DNA from: Symbiodinium natans
Taxonomy: Eukaryota > Sar > Dinophyceae > Suessiales > Symbiodiniaceae
Direction of reading: 5' to 3'
Assembly (NCBI GenBank): GCA_905221605.1
Contig: CAJNDS010002185.1
Location: 516,890 to 580,889 of the forward strand
DNA length: 64,000 nt
In this document: positions 1 through 8,439 of the stretch, one piece after another
Position numbering within the stretch: the first letter of the stretch is position 1
Layout: each line of letters opens with the position of its first letter
The notes under the pieces: generated by a model
What the model was told of the DNA's origin: nothing
The model's database searches: none
What the model saw: only the letters and a program-made list of their open reading frames with translations
Position numbers and translations under genes: made by a program

Positions 1-1438
1 CCATTTCATCAATGATCTGAAGCGCCACCTCCTTTTCCAAACAAGGGCACCCATTCAGATCACGAACGCGAAGTTCTCCCAGAACAGGATGTGAGGCTGT
101 GCACTTGCCACCACGCCACTGAACTCTGAGACCAACCAAGGCGCTCGCTTTGCCAATTGGCACTAGTGGATCTACCATTTCAGGAGTTACCAGGGTCCCA
201 CCTGGGGTAATACACATCTCCCGAGATCCAACAGCTAAAGACACCAACACCTTTTGCTGCGGAAGCTGTTCACCAGGACGAAGTGATCTGAGAGGATGTG
301 ATGCTCCCGAGTCCAACATGCCCATTCCCGAACACTCATTGGTGTCAGAAACCCTGGCCACATGTAGAACGCATACTCCTCGGCCTTCTCCCTGCTTCGG
401 CAACAACGTGGCATCAGACGAACCGACTCCACAGTCCGCCCTTCCATTCCTCCATTGAGAATGGGACAACGACGCACGCTGCCTTTCAGCATGCAAAACC
501 ATTTTCTCAGCTGTTTTGTAATCCATAACCAAACAGCCATGTTCAAACCATAAGAGTTGGTCCAGCGAAGATTTTGCACTCACGTGACACATCCCATTGA
601 TCACGGTGAGGTTCGCCCCAAACTCCAAGATCAACCAGAGAGGGATAATCAGGGGCCCATTGTCTTCCCTAATCAACGTCCCTTTCTCTGTAATCCTCAT
701 TGTCACACCACCAAGCGCGCTTTGCACCATAACAGTAGTGTCGGGTAAACATTCCCATGGAAAAAGCGTCCGCACAAGATGCGTAGCAGCTGTATCCACC
801 AACGCCACTCTCCCGTCCTGCTGAAACAATCCAGAGTCACATAACATTCGAACGCTGGGCTCTCCGCTTGATGCTGACTGCGCTGATGACAGCTTCATAG
901 ATTTCAGCACTTCCAACGCTTCAGCAAGGACCTGATTGGTTGTGGATGGTGATGAGGGACTTGCAGAACCTTTATCCAATCCCGCATTAGCCATCTCATC
1001 TCCCACTTCAGCCACTTCTGCCTTTTTGGCATTTCCCCATTTCGCACCTTTGCCGCCCTTTCCCCCTTTGGGAGAATTCCCTTTAGATCTATTCCTTTCA
1101 GGATTTAAGTCCGCATTGGAACTTACACCATCTTTGTATGGACACTGCGGCTGTAAATGGCCAATGGCCCCACATTCAAAACATCTTCCACGCTCCAGGG
1201 AGTCCTTGTCATGGCGAAATTTGCACCGTGATCCGAACTTGCAGCCTGCTTCTGTCTTCCCATATATCCAACAGAAAGGACGTTCACCATCTCCGCTGTA
1301 CCTTTTTCCTTTTCCTTTGCCTTTGTCACCCTCCTCCGTCTCGTCACCAGTTCCCTTTTGGGCCTTGTTTAACCTGGCCCTTTTCTTGGCGTCCGAGTCC
1401 TGCTTCACCTCTTGTTCACCAGCGCTATGCAATAGCAG
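1..1438 (-). CDS. copia polyprotein segment: CCCH and CCHC zinc fingers plus two tandem aspartic-protease-like domains (partial)
   Basis: This frame is open from about 1438 down to the window edge and is not in frame with gag. It starts Lys/Arg-rich, then shows a CCCH-like finger (C-x9-C-x5-C-x3-H, around 1200-1265) and a retroviral-type knuckle CFECGAIGHLQPQC (C-x2-C-x4-H-x4-C, around 1140-1185). Two protease-like segments follow. The first has ALVDTAATHLVR (about 775-815), where the usual D-S/T-G-A reads D-T-A-A. The second has the canonical MLDSGASHPLR (about 285-320). Retropepsins act as dimers of one D-S/T-G unit, so a tandem pair with one degenerate copy is unusual; it could be a duplication in which one copy has drifted. 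The domain calls rest on motifs only. Confidence 0.75.
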   Translation of the reverse strand, partial: MLLHSAGEQEVKQDSDAKKRARLNKAQKGTGDETEEGDKGKGKGKRYSGDGERPFCWIYGKTEAGCKFGSRCKFRHDKDSLERGRCFECGAIGHLQPQCPYKDGVSSNADLNPERNRSKGNSPKGGKGGKGAKWGNAKKAEVAEVGDEMANAGLDKGSASPSSPSTTNQVLAEALEVLKSMKLSSAQSASSGEPSVRMLCDSGLFQQDGRVALVDTAATHLVRTLFPWECLPDTTVMVQSALGGVTMRITEKGTLIREDNGPLIIPLWLILEFGANLTVINGMCHVSAKSSLDQLLWFEHGCLVMDYKTAEKMVLHAERQRASLSHSQWRNGRADCGVGSSDATLLPKQGEGRGVCVLHVARVSDTNECSGMGMLDSGASHPLRSLRPGEQLPQQKVLVSLAVGSREMCITPGGTLVTPEMVDPLVPIGKASALVGLRVQWRGGKCTASHPVLGELRVRDLNGCPCLEKEVALQIIDEM

Positions 1439-3390
1439 TTCGCTGCTTGTAACATTTCAGCTAGTTGTGTCGCAGTTTCAGAGGTCGGCGAGTAGTCCAC
1501 CCCCAATTTCTCCCGGAAGGATGCCGCTCTAAAATGCACCGTAGGGTGCTTTGCCAGCAACGCGGATGATAAAGCATCCAATCCCTTGATAAGCAAGGTA
1601 GCATCCGGCTCAGATGCTCGCAACTCCCTTAACCGGGAACGCCATTGCGCCCATTGTCGCACTCCCTTAATAGCCTCCGAGATCGAGGTTGCTGAGGCTG
1701 GTTGCACCAAGAAGTTTAACATCGTGCTGCGCTCGTTTGCTCCACCTGGTTGGTAAACTGTCAGCAACTTGTAAAATATCATCACCGACCCCAACATTCG
1801 AGTGGAAACGATCTCGGTCTTCAATCTCTCCGGAATCGCTTGTAGCAGCAAAGACACCGCTCTCTGCTCCAACAAAACATGCACAGTTCGAACCCCCTTG
1901 AGCCCTTCCAGCTCAGCCTTGATGCCCAACCTTTCCAGCGGAGAGACACTCAACCATTTGGCGTACGCCTCATACGCCTTTGTATAGACGGATTGCCACC
2001 ACACTCTTCCTGTATCTGTCAGCGAAGACAACATTGGTTCGATCATTGCGATCCAATCACCTAGTGCCGTCGGATTGCTTGGTGTGTAGTCTGCCAAAGT
2101 AGGAAGGCTCATCACATGCTTCCCAAGAGCCTCCGGACGTTCAGTTCCAGAACTATCACCAATGTTTGGCATCCCACGTGGCACCACAGCTCCAGGAGGT
2201 AAGCTGACCTTTCCACCAGGCCCTTGCGGCAGTCCATGTCCCATTCCGGGCGTAAACGCTGTAAGCGGAACCTTCTCTAATTCCAACTTCCCAGCAATCA
2301 TTTTCCACCGATATGGAACATCATCCACCATTGTATATCCACCCGATCCTGTTGAGTTCTCTTGCATTGAAGTTTCCCGAGCTGAGACAAAACCGGGCTG
2401 ATTTCCCAACAGTGCGGCAGAACCATCAACGCCTGACGGCAAGGAAGTAATCGGAACATGTGTTAAACCAGGTGGTCCACTTGCATATCCACCACTTGCA
2501 GAACCTCCCATGGGGTAATTCAATGGAGGCAATCTGGAGGGTTTCTTCCCTTCAGTTACGTGCATCATTGGCACTTCCTTCTCATCCTCCACGTGAACCT
2601 CCCCTTTCCTGGGCTCAGGCAAGGGTTGAAGGTCACAACCCTTTGGAAGGTCGTAGCCCTCAATCGGCAGCCATGTCCCATCAGGCAACACAGTCCAGAA
2701 GCCACCCATACCATCAGTGTAGAAAACTTGTCCTGGCAGGTACTGCTTCTCTGGAGTCATTCCCAACGGATATGCAGCATTTGCGTCCACCACTCCAGTG
2801 CTCCGTGCTCTCGAAGCTGACCCAGATGCAGCAGAGGTATAGCTTTTCTCCTCCACCCGATGCAGTCTATTCCCCAGCTCCTTTGTTTGCACAAGCAACT
2901 CTTTCAGCGCACGCTTTACCACCGCCATATCTTCACCTTGTTCTTCACCGCTCAGATCAGGAATGAGCTCTTCCTCGCCTTGTGTCTCACCAATATTCCC
3001 TCTTTCCATCTGGCCCATCAACCCTGAAGATGGCCTCTCAGCTGGAACCGGTTCCCGATCCCGAAGTTCTGGCAACGACGGTGGCCTTCTTGTTTCTTCA
3101 CCACTCCTATCCCCTCCGCTCGCAGGGAGACTTGCTGGCCTTGATTGCCTTAGTCTCATTTCTTCATGAGCCCGCTCGCTCCAGAAAGGATTCGCTGCTG
3201 GAACCGGAACCACTTCGTTTTCCACCTGAGACGTTGGTTGTATCATTGCAACCTCCCTACCATCTGTCAGCGCTTGTACCATTTGTTGCCGTTCTTCACC
3301 CCCATCACCACGATTTTCTTCGGCTTCATTGGCCGCGGATGACAGTCCAGGTTCCGACCGACGCCGCAACATGTCCATTGCGCCAAACAA
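1405..3390 (-). CDS. copia-type Gag-like protein
   Basis: A 661-residue ORF starting at an ATG (MFGAMDMLRRRSEPG). The N-terminal two thirds are low-complexity (Pro, Gly, Ser, Glu) with a short coiled-coil-like stretch near residue 165. The C-terminal third is a helical gag core with WWQSVYTKAYEAYAKW and a repeated leucine pattern, of the type I recall from dinoflagellate copia elements. It would form the particle that packages element RNA. The ORF ends at 1405, but a shift of one base near 1437 would join it to the zinc-finger/protease frame, so the stop is probably a frameshift scar. I see no clear slippery heptamer for programmed shifting. Confidence 0.75.
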   Translation of the reverse strand: MFGAMDMLRRRSEPGLSSAANEAEENRGDGGEERQQMVQALTDGREVAMIQPTSQVENEVVPVPAANPFWSERAHEEMRLRQSRPASLPASGGDRSGEETRRPPSLPELRDREPVPAERPSSGLMGQMERGNIGETQGEEELIPDLSGEEQGEDMAVVKRALKELLVQTKELGNRLHRVEEKSYTSAASGSASRARSTGVVDANAAYPLGMTPEKQYLPGQVFYTDGMGGFWTVLPDGTWLPIEGYDLPKGCDLQPLPEPRKGEVHVEDEKEVPMMHVTEGKKPSRLPPLNYPMGGSASGGYASGPPGLTHVPITSLPSGVDGSAALLGNQPGFVSARETSMQENSTGSGGYTMVDDVPYRWKMIAGKLELEKVPLTAFTPGMGHGLPQGPGGKVSLPPGAVVPRGMPNIGDSSGTERPEALGKHVMSLPTLADYTPSNPTALGDWIAMIEPMLSSLTDTGRVWWQSVYTKAYEAYAKWLSVSPLERLGIKAELEGLKGVRTVHVLLEQRAVSLLLQAIPERLKTEIVSTRMLGSVMIFYKLLTVYQPGGANERSTMLNFLVQPASATSISEAIKGVRQWAQWRSRLRELRASEPDATLLIKGLDALSSALLAKHPTVHFRAASFREKLGVDYSPTSETATQLAEMLQAANCYCIALVNKR

Positions 3391-3574
3391 GCGTAGAATC
3401 TTACCTATACCGCAGGAAGCCTAATTTGGGCTCATAACCTACGGGGGGAACCCGAAGGGGGACGAGAAACCGAAAAGTCAACCCCAACAGAATCCCTTGA
3501 TTTCCCTGGATCAACCACACAACAAACCCAAACCGCAGGGCACTCACCTTTTACTACCAGGCACATGGCCCAGT

Positions 3575-3586
3575 CTTGAGCCAAAA
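3575..3586 (-). other. relict dinoflagellate spliced-leader 3' end
   Basis: On the minus strand the bases read TTTTGGCTCAAG, identical to the last 12 nt of the conserved 22-nt dinoflagellate spliced leader (DinoSL). The next bases upstream no longer match. It lies about 185 bp upstream of the gag ATG on the same strand. A 12-nt exact match is expected by chance roughly once per hundred windows of this size, so it is suggestive. Relict leaders in genomic DNA are taken as traces of trans-spliced RNAs that were reverse-transcribed and reinserted. Confidence 0.5.
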
Positions 3587-3657
3587 GAGATTCCCGGGTA
3601 CATTGACCCTTTCAACACCCAACACTAACTTCTTTCTACAATACCAGTTGCAGCTCC

Positions 3658-3746
3658 GCACCCTAAACCCTAAACCCTAAACCCTAAACCCTAAACCCTA
3701 AACCCTAAACCCTAAACCCTAAACCCTAAACCCTAAACCCTAAACC
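3658..3746. repeat. telomere-type tract (CCCTAAA)n
   Basis: About 12 perfect CCCTAAA heptamers, the plant/dinoflagellate-type telomere repeat. It lies between the copia leader and a 21-bp minisatellite, so here it is interstitial, not a chromosome end. Confidence 0.95.
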
Positions 3747-3777
3747 TCTCTTTCATATATAATTTAAATGTTAAGGA

Positions 3778-4208
3778 GTTACTGGGCAAGGTCGCCGTTT
3801 TACTGGGCAAGGTCGATTTTTTGACCAAAAACGACCTTGCCCAGTAAAACGGCGACCTTGCCCAGTAAAACGGCGACCTTCGGGGCCGAAGGTAGCATTT
3901 TTACTGGGCAGGGGAGTGTGCCCGAAGGTCGCCGTTTTACTGGGCAAAATCGCCGTTTTACTGGGCAAGGTCGCCGTTTTACTGGGCAAGGTCGCCGTTT
4001 TACTGGGCAAGTCGCCGTTTTACTGGGCAAGGTCGCCGTTTTACTGGGCAAGGTCGCTGTTTTACTGGGCAAGGTCGCCGTTTTACTGGGCATGGGCAAG
4101 GTCGTTCTATAAGTAAAATGTTTTCTTAATGTTGTGGGGTTCTTTGGGCATGGGCAAGGTCATTTTTTTACTGGGCAAGGTCGTTTCGTCCAAAAAACGA
4201 CCTTGCCC
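3778..4208. repeat. 21-bp minisatellite, direct and inverted copies
   Basis: The unit is close to TTTTACTGGGCAAGGTCGCCG. Copies run in one orientation at 3778-3825, in the inverse orientation at about 3828-3880, and in the first orientation again from about 3900 to 4100. Degenerate copies at 4140-4208 end in another inverted pair around a short loop. Long fold-back structures are therefore possible. The ORFs crossing it are repeat artefacts. Confidence 0.9.
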
Positions 4209-4335
4209 AGTTAGCATTACCCTTTGGCGCCTAGACTAAAATAAATTATAAGCATTCCAACTTAATTCTGCAAGTTGGACGCCGTATTAATCACGGTGCG
4301 AAAACAACAACTAGAACAGCCATTTGTAGCTCAAG

Positions 4336-4710
4336 ATGAAGCGGATCGAAGCAATAGGAACAGCTCCGGCTCATCTCCCTCCTCGGGAGATGACCGTCGA
4401 CCATGCAGCGGTGTGGGCTCTTTCCGATGCGCCGACCTTAGACTGCATTCAAGGATACTCGTGCTCGCAGTATTCTATGGAAGCTCAGTTGGCAGACCTT
4501 ATGAGAGGAGATTTTTCCGAGTCTCCGTTCCCGGAGCCAGACAAGTACGCCCGGGCTGTCAGCCATGTTACTCATGACTTTGGCAGACTCAAATCAAAGG
4601 CTTTGTCGTTTGAGACTGATCTACGCAAGGTGAACTATAAGAAGGGAACCTCTGCTGGTTGGGGCTACTTCGACAAAGAAGGTCGCATCCTACATAAGGA
4701 TGAGACCACA
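4336..4710 (+). pseudogene. endogenous partitivirus-like RdRp, N-terminal fragment
   Basis: The open frame from the ATG at 4336 contains KKGTSAGWGYF near 4640-4675. This resembles the S-A-G-x-G-Y segment that precedes the palm motifs in partitivirus-like RNA-dependent RNA polymerases. The frame runs to a stop at 4735, but the last residues overlap the palm fragment on the opposite strand, so the inversion junction probably lies at about 4690-4715. A nuclear DNA copy would be an integrated non-retroviral RNA virus sequence. The assignment is by motif memory; a distant related RdRp family is the alternative. Confidence 0.5.
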
Positions 4711-5200
4711 CATAATCGTCTCCAAGTACTTTTGTAGGCACAGCCTTCCCAAATATGATAACTTGTGTGAATCGCATCCGAAGAAGGTTGACGATGCTGT
4801 CGATTAAGCACGTCAACATAGATCCAGGAATCCAGAAGGTATCATCCAGTTGATAAAGAGCATGATGCCTTGCGGGGATACATATCTGTAGTGACAGAAT
4901 GCATGCTTTACAAACTCCCACACTTGGGTGGTCTGAGAGTCCGGAAACCTCAGGAGGGACTCGATGACGCGGAAAGCGGCAAGAATCTCCCAACTGAGGA
5001 CAGTCCGATCGAAGCCACTCCAATCTCCTGTAACGAAGACCGACCGCGACTGAGAAACTCCCAACATCAGCGCCAGCTGACTGTGGAGATTCAGCCCATA
5101 CGCAGTGGGAGTCACAACATATTTAAAGAGCCTCGTAGATTGGTTGACAGAATAAGCTCTCGAGTTGGATTATGCTGTCACCTCGGCAACTCACTTCAGA
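4700..5200 (-). pseudogene. endogenous partitivirus-like RdRp, palm-domain fragment (motifs A, B, C)
   Basis: Read on the minus strand, motif A is GDWSGFDRT (about 5001-5030), motif B is an I-P-S-G segment followed by a G-S-x-L-T-x-L-I-D-S-I-V-N-type helix (about 4780-4850), and motif C is LGDD (about 4714-4726). These are the three palm motifs in correct order and spacing for a positive-strand/dsRNA virus polymerase. Motif B is split between two frames by what looks like an 8-nt near-duplication, so the copy is non-functional. It is inverted relative to the N-terminal fragment next to it. RdRp identity is well supported; partitivirus-like affinity is less sure. Confidence 0.7.
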
Positions 5201-5265
5201 CGCCTTCCTCTTTGTACAAGCTTTCTTCAAAGCTAAGTTAAAGGAGGGATCCGTTATCAGCAGTC

Positions 5266-6363
5266 GTGATCCTCGAGACCTGGAGTTTCTTGGCCATCAG
5301 ACTAAAAGTGGGATGCTCTACAGGAACCAAGAAACTATTCTTCCCCCACCCTACAAGACAAGTTGAAGTCAAGCGCCACAGCGCGCACGATTTTCTTGCC
5401 ATCCACAACGCCACAGAGAAGTACGACCCGACCGCTGGAGATTTCAAGCAGGCTGCTACGAAGAAGAGAATATTCAGCCCGGGCAATGAGCAGGACGTTC
5501 CCCTCCCTGAAGTCACTGACAATACCTCCTTGCAGCAGGCAATGATGAAGTACCACAAGCAGTCAATGCTGCCGAACATGGACAAGCTTTATCAATGCTG
5601 TGATCTCTTTTACAACCAGGTCCAAGCCGAGTTTTCCATGCAGCAGATTACCACTGAAAGACACTCAGCCCAACTGCAAGTACCGGAACGTGCCCGAGCC
5701 AACAAGACAGTTCTCCTCCTGGACCTCCCGGCCCTTTTTAACAAGAAAACGTTGGACAGCAACTTGTACCACTATGTCAACGGAGCTGGTCTACAATGGA
5801 CAGACATCGCGGCCCTCCACAACCATATGGTTACTTCGCACTCCTCGGTGGCCCGAGTAGAGTTTGTCACAGAGATGCAGGCTCAGCAGTTTCGAGACTA
5901 CATGCGACAAACACGCAGATATTGGAAGTCGCCAGACATCCCAGACTGCAAAATCAGAATCGAGCAGGACTTGCCCACCGACGACAGACTGGCCATGCAG
6001 CCGTTTTACGCCTTAATCGACCTCCTCGCTGAGTGCACAGACACCCCGGACCTGCAGACCTGGAGGCAGGCCCTCCAGATCTGGACTCCAAGAGACGAAG
6101 AGCCCAAGCAGCTTCTGGCCCAGGTCGCCTACGTGTTGGATCCCCGTTACCCTCGCCGTTATACGTGTCTTTTGCTGGTTCACGAGAAGTACTATGACGA
6201 GTTTCTGGTCAAGTGGCATTCCAAATTCACAAAGCGACTCCACGACACGGTACAGCTGATACAGGCCCTCCGCAGGGGCACCATTGACCGCACCACCACG
6301 CAGCGCGCTTCCTTTGACAAGGACTTCCACGTACCCCGTCATGCCAGTCCGAATTTCCGCTGA
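5266..6363 (+). CDS. unassigned protein with an RRM-like segment
   Basis: A 365-codon frame opening at GTG; the real start may be further in, as the first 30 residues look non-coding. Residues about 145-215 contain TVLLLDLPALFN and, 45 residues later, SVARVEFVTEMQAQQFRDYM. The spacing and hydrophobic pattern resemble the RNP2 and RNP1 strands of an RRM fold. Residues after 230 are Trp/Arg-rich and helical. From memory, similar ORFs recur in dinoflagellate genomes, and an RRM plus C-terminal domain would fit an ORF1-type nucleic-acid chaperone of a LINE element. No reverse transcriptase lies beside it, so this is inference. The stop at 6363 appears to be a frameshift, since sensible sequence continues in another frame. 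Confidence 0.55.
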   Translation: MILETWSFLAIRLKVGCSTGTKKLFFPHPTRQVEVKRHSAHDFLAIHNATEKYDPTAGDFKQAATKKRIFSPGNEQDVPLPEVTDNTSLQQAMMKYHKQSMLPNMDKLYQCCDLFYNQVQAEFSMQQITTERHSAQLQVPERARANKTVLLLDLPALFNKKTLDSNLYHYVNGAGLQWTDIAALHNHMVTSHSSVARVEFVTEMQAQQFRDYMRQTRRYWKSPDIPDCKIRIEQDLPTDDRLAMQPFYALIDLLAECTDTPDLQTWRQALQIWTPRDEEPKQLLAQVAYVLDPRYPRRYTCLLLVHEKYYDEFLVKWHSKFTKRLHDTVQLIQALRRGTIDRTTTQRASFDKDFHVPRHASPNFR

Positions 6364-7263
6364 GCTTGCGAGCCTCTTAGAGTCTCACCCCATGTTGCCG
6401 TTTCAGGGAGCAGGTGGCCTTACGGCCCTCACAGCCCAAGCTTTCCAGGACCATGGTGTGGCAGAGGATTTCACAAAGGGTTCCCCTACGTCCCGACCCT
6501 CCGGTAAGGGCAAGCAGACCCAAACCGCATGGGGCCGTTTCACCCAGAATTATGCCACCTCGTATTCGTATTCCAGCTACCCAGCTAAAGAGTCCAAGAA
6601 GGGACACGGTAAATCCCAAGCAAAAGGCGATTGGAAAGAAAGAGACCATGATCATCGCACAAATTGGAAGGACCCCAACAATGATACCGACAACAATGGA
6701 GATCGTTGGGGCTCTGGCCCGTATAACCGCTTGCGCCGCAGTCCCAGCCATTGTATGGAGATGCCCGCTCCACCGCTAACAAGGGAGCCAAACAACAGAC
6801 GAAGAACTCCTACCAAGAAGGCAAGAAAGGATATTCCAAGCTCCAGCAGGTAGTCATTTGCTCCACATGTTCATGCGCTCTTGGGTTCAATACTGATTGC
6901 CAGGAATGCGGTAGGCGCCCAGTTCCCCCGGGCTTTCAGTGGAAAGACACAGCCCCACTAAGAACCTTGATCTGCCCCTGCCTCAATGAAGCCGGCGTTA
7001 TTTGCGCCCAACCCTTAGGACATTCCCCAGCATGTGAGTTTTGTAGAGAACATCGCAAGTACTGGTCCTCCCAACAAGTTACAGACAACTGGTCCTCCGA
7101 CCCCACCCCAAGAAAGGCCGAACTTTTGATGATGGATCGTCTTCTCTATGAGCTCGACACCATACAGGAAGCCGCCCCTGAAACCACTCAACTCCTTCAA
7201 GCCATGAAGTCCAAAATTGAGGGTGTTTGGCGAGTCAGTATGCAGCGCACTGGGTCGTCGTAA
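6342..7263 (+). pseudogene. frameshifted continuation with Gly/Ser/Lys-rich region and Cys clusters
   Basis: Two overlapping frames appear to continue the 5266 gene. The first (6342-6853) is low-complexity with many Lys, Asp, Ser and Tyr. The second (6751-7263) holds CSTCSCALGFNTDCQECG (about 6858-6911) and later C-x3-C and CEFC pairs, which could bind zinc. Neither frame alone explains the whole, so at least two frame changes have occurred (near 6340-6420 and 6740-6800). I do not recognise the protein. Confidence 0.4.
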
Positions 7264-7925
7264 TGTATGAAGGGGACCTCGGACACCTAATCCCCCTCCC
7301 GCGCCCGACTAAGCCCGCCTGGGTCAACCCCACATGGAACATGGAAGATCGCATCTATAACATGTGTGGCCCCCTTGCAGACGACATCCTTCTAGCAACT
7401 TTTCACCTTGCGTCATGGTTGAACCAGTGCTTTAAGCACGTATGGAAGTCCCACGGGCCCCGGCTTACCAAGAAGTACCACTTGCCTTCCTGGGCCCTAG
7501 ACTTTGACGTAGCGCATTGTCAGCTCATTCCCTGGGACAGGCTCTTGGCCTCTTCCTTCCACTTAGCATATGACCAGGCTTGCAATGAACAGCCCAACCC
7601 TCCACCGCTGCAGTGGTCTCGCGACCTGCTAGTGTGGTTCCTGGACAGCGCGTGGGCCAGAACGACCACGGATTTGTTCCAGACTCTGGCTGAAGAGTTC
7701 GTCTGGTTTCTGGACTATGATCAGACCTTGAAGGCCTGTGTTTTGGGTCAGCCCCCTTTCAACAACGCAGGAGTTGCCACTTCGGCAGGGTTTGGTTCCC
7801 TGTTCTTTGATGGAGTTTTCTGGCAGGTTGCGGCAATATACGGCGTTCTCAAGGATAGTACTAAGTCCCAACTCCAAGCCCCCAATGACCATTCAGTATG
7901 TCAAATCCCGAGCCCACACCAATAA
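7227..7925 (+). CDS. unassigned Trp-rich ORF
   Basis: A 232-codon frame overlapping the end of the Cys-rich frame by 37 bp. It is rich in Trp, Leu and Phe (for example LLVWFLDSAW and EEFVWFLDYD) and keeps a protein-like composition to about residue 200. It may be the 3' part of the same decayed gene. No family recognised; no signal peptide or clear membrane segment. Confidence 0.4.
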   Translation: MASQYAAHWVVVMYEGDLGHLIPLPRPTKPAWVNPTWNMEDRIYNMCGPLADDILLATFHLASWLNQCFKHVWKSHGPRLTKKYHLPSWALDFDVAHCQLIPWDRLLASSFHLAYDQACNEQPNPPPLQWSRDLLVWFLDSAWARTTTDLFQTLAEEFVWFLDYDQTLKACVLGQPPFNNAGVATSAGFGSLFFDGVFWQVAAIYGVLKDSTKSQLQAPNDHSVCQIPSPHQ

Positions 7926-8269
7926 AGGTAACATAATGGAAACCTTAATGCTCGCGCTCGCCGAAGGGGGTGCGCGTTGGTTAGCGTGGAAAACGGCATG
8001 GGCCGTATTTCAGCACCAGCGCAGAAACTCCAAGTATGATTGGGTTGCACAGGTCGCTGTGTGTTGACCCCTAACATCCCGAGCACAAAGTATGACACTA
8101 ATCCCGCAGCCCTGCTTGAAGCTTATGGTGCAGCGCTCTAGTGACTCTTTTTCCGAAGGCCATTCGATCTTGACGTCCTTGTTTAGTGTTAAGTGGTTCC
8201 ACTAACGAGTTCTTTCTAGGCTTCTTTCTCTTGCCTGCCTCCCCTCTTTGGGAGCTTCGTTGATTGACA

Positions 8270-8435
8270 GTATCCCTTGCGGAGGTCGGATTGACACTAT
8301 CCCTACGGGGAACAAGATTGCCACTACGCCCTTCGGGGGCCTGATTGCCAGTACCCCCTTTGGGGGCATGATTGCCAATATCCCCTTCGGGGGTCGGATT
8401 GCCATTATCCCCTTCGGGGGCCAGATTGCCTTTAA
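8270..8435. repeat. 27-bp minisatellite with CCCCTTCGGGG palindromes
   Basis: About six 27-bp units, each with a core like CCCCTTCGGGGG and a spacer like TTGCCATTAT. The core is an inverted repeat closing a TTCG loop, the sequence of the very stable C(UUCG)G RNA tetraloop. Because the unit is a multiple of three, both strands stay open and give 9-residue protein repeats, which explains the overlapping ORFs at 8248-8667 (+) and 8098-8817 (-). Confidence 0.85.
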
Positions 8436-8439
8436 CAGA

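Larger units (their letters stand above)
1..3657 (-). mobile_element. Ty1/copia-type retrotransposon, 5' portion, running off the window start
   Basis: Gag, zinc fingers and protease follow each other on the minus strand from about 3390 down to base 1, the order expected at the start of a copia gag-pol; integrase and reverse transcriptase would lie outside the window. The sequence from 3391 to 3657 is unique, looks like a 5' leader, and ends where a telomere-type tract begins. I could not define an LTR or a primer-binding site there. Gag and the downstream part are in different frames, so this copy is probably decayed unless frameshifting is used. Confidence 0.8.

Noticed and set aside
3661-3746. 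A true chromosome end
   Set aside because: Unique, coding and mobile sequence continues on both sides, and heptamer tracts occur in both orientations throughout 50 kb, so these are interstitial.
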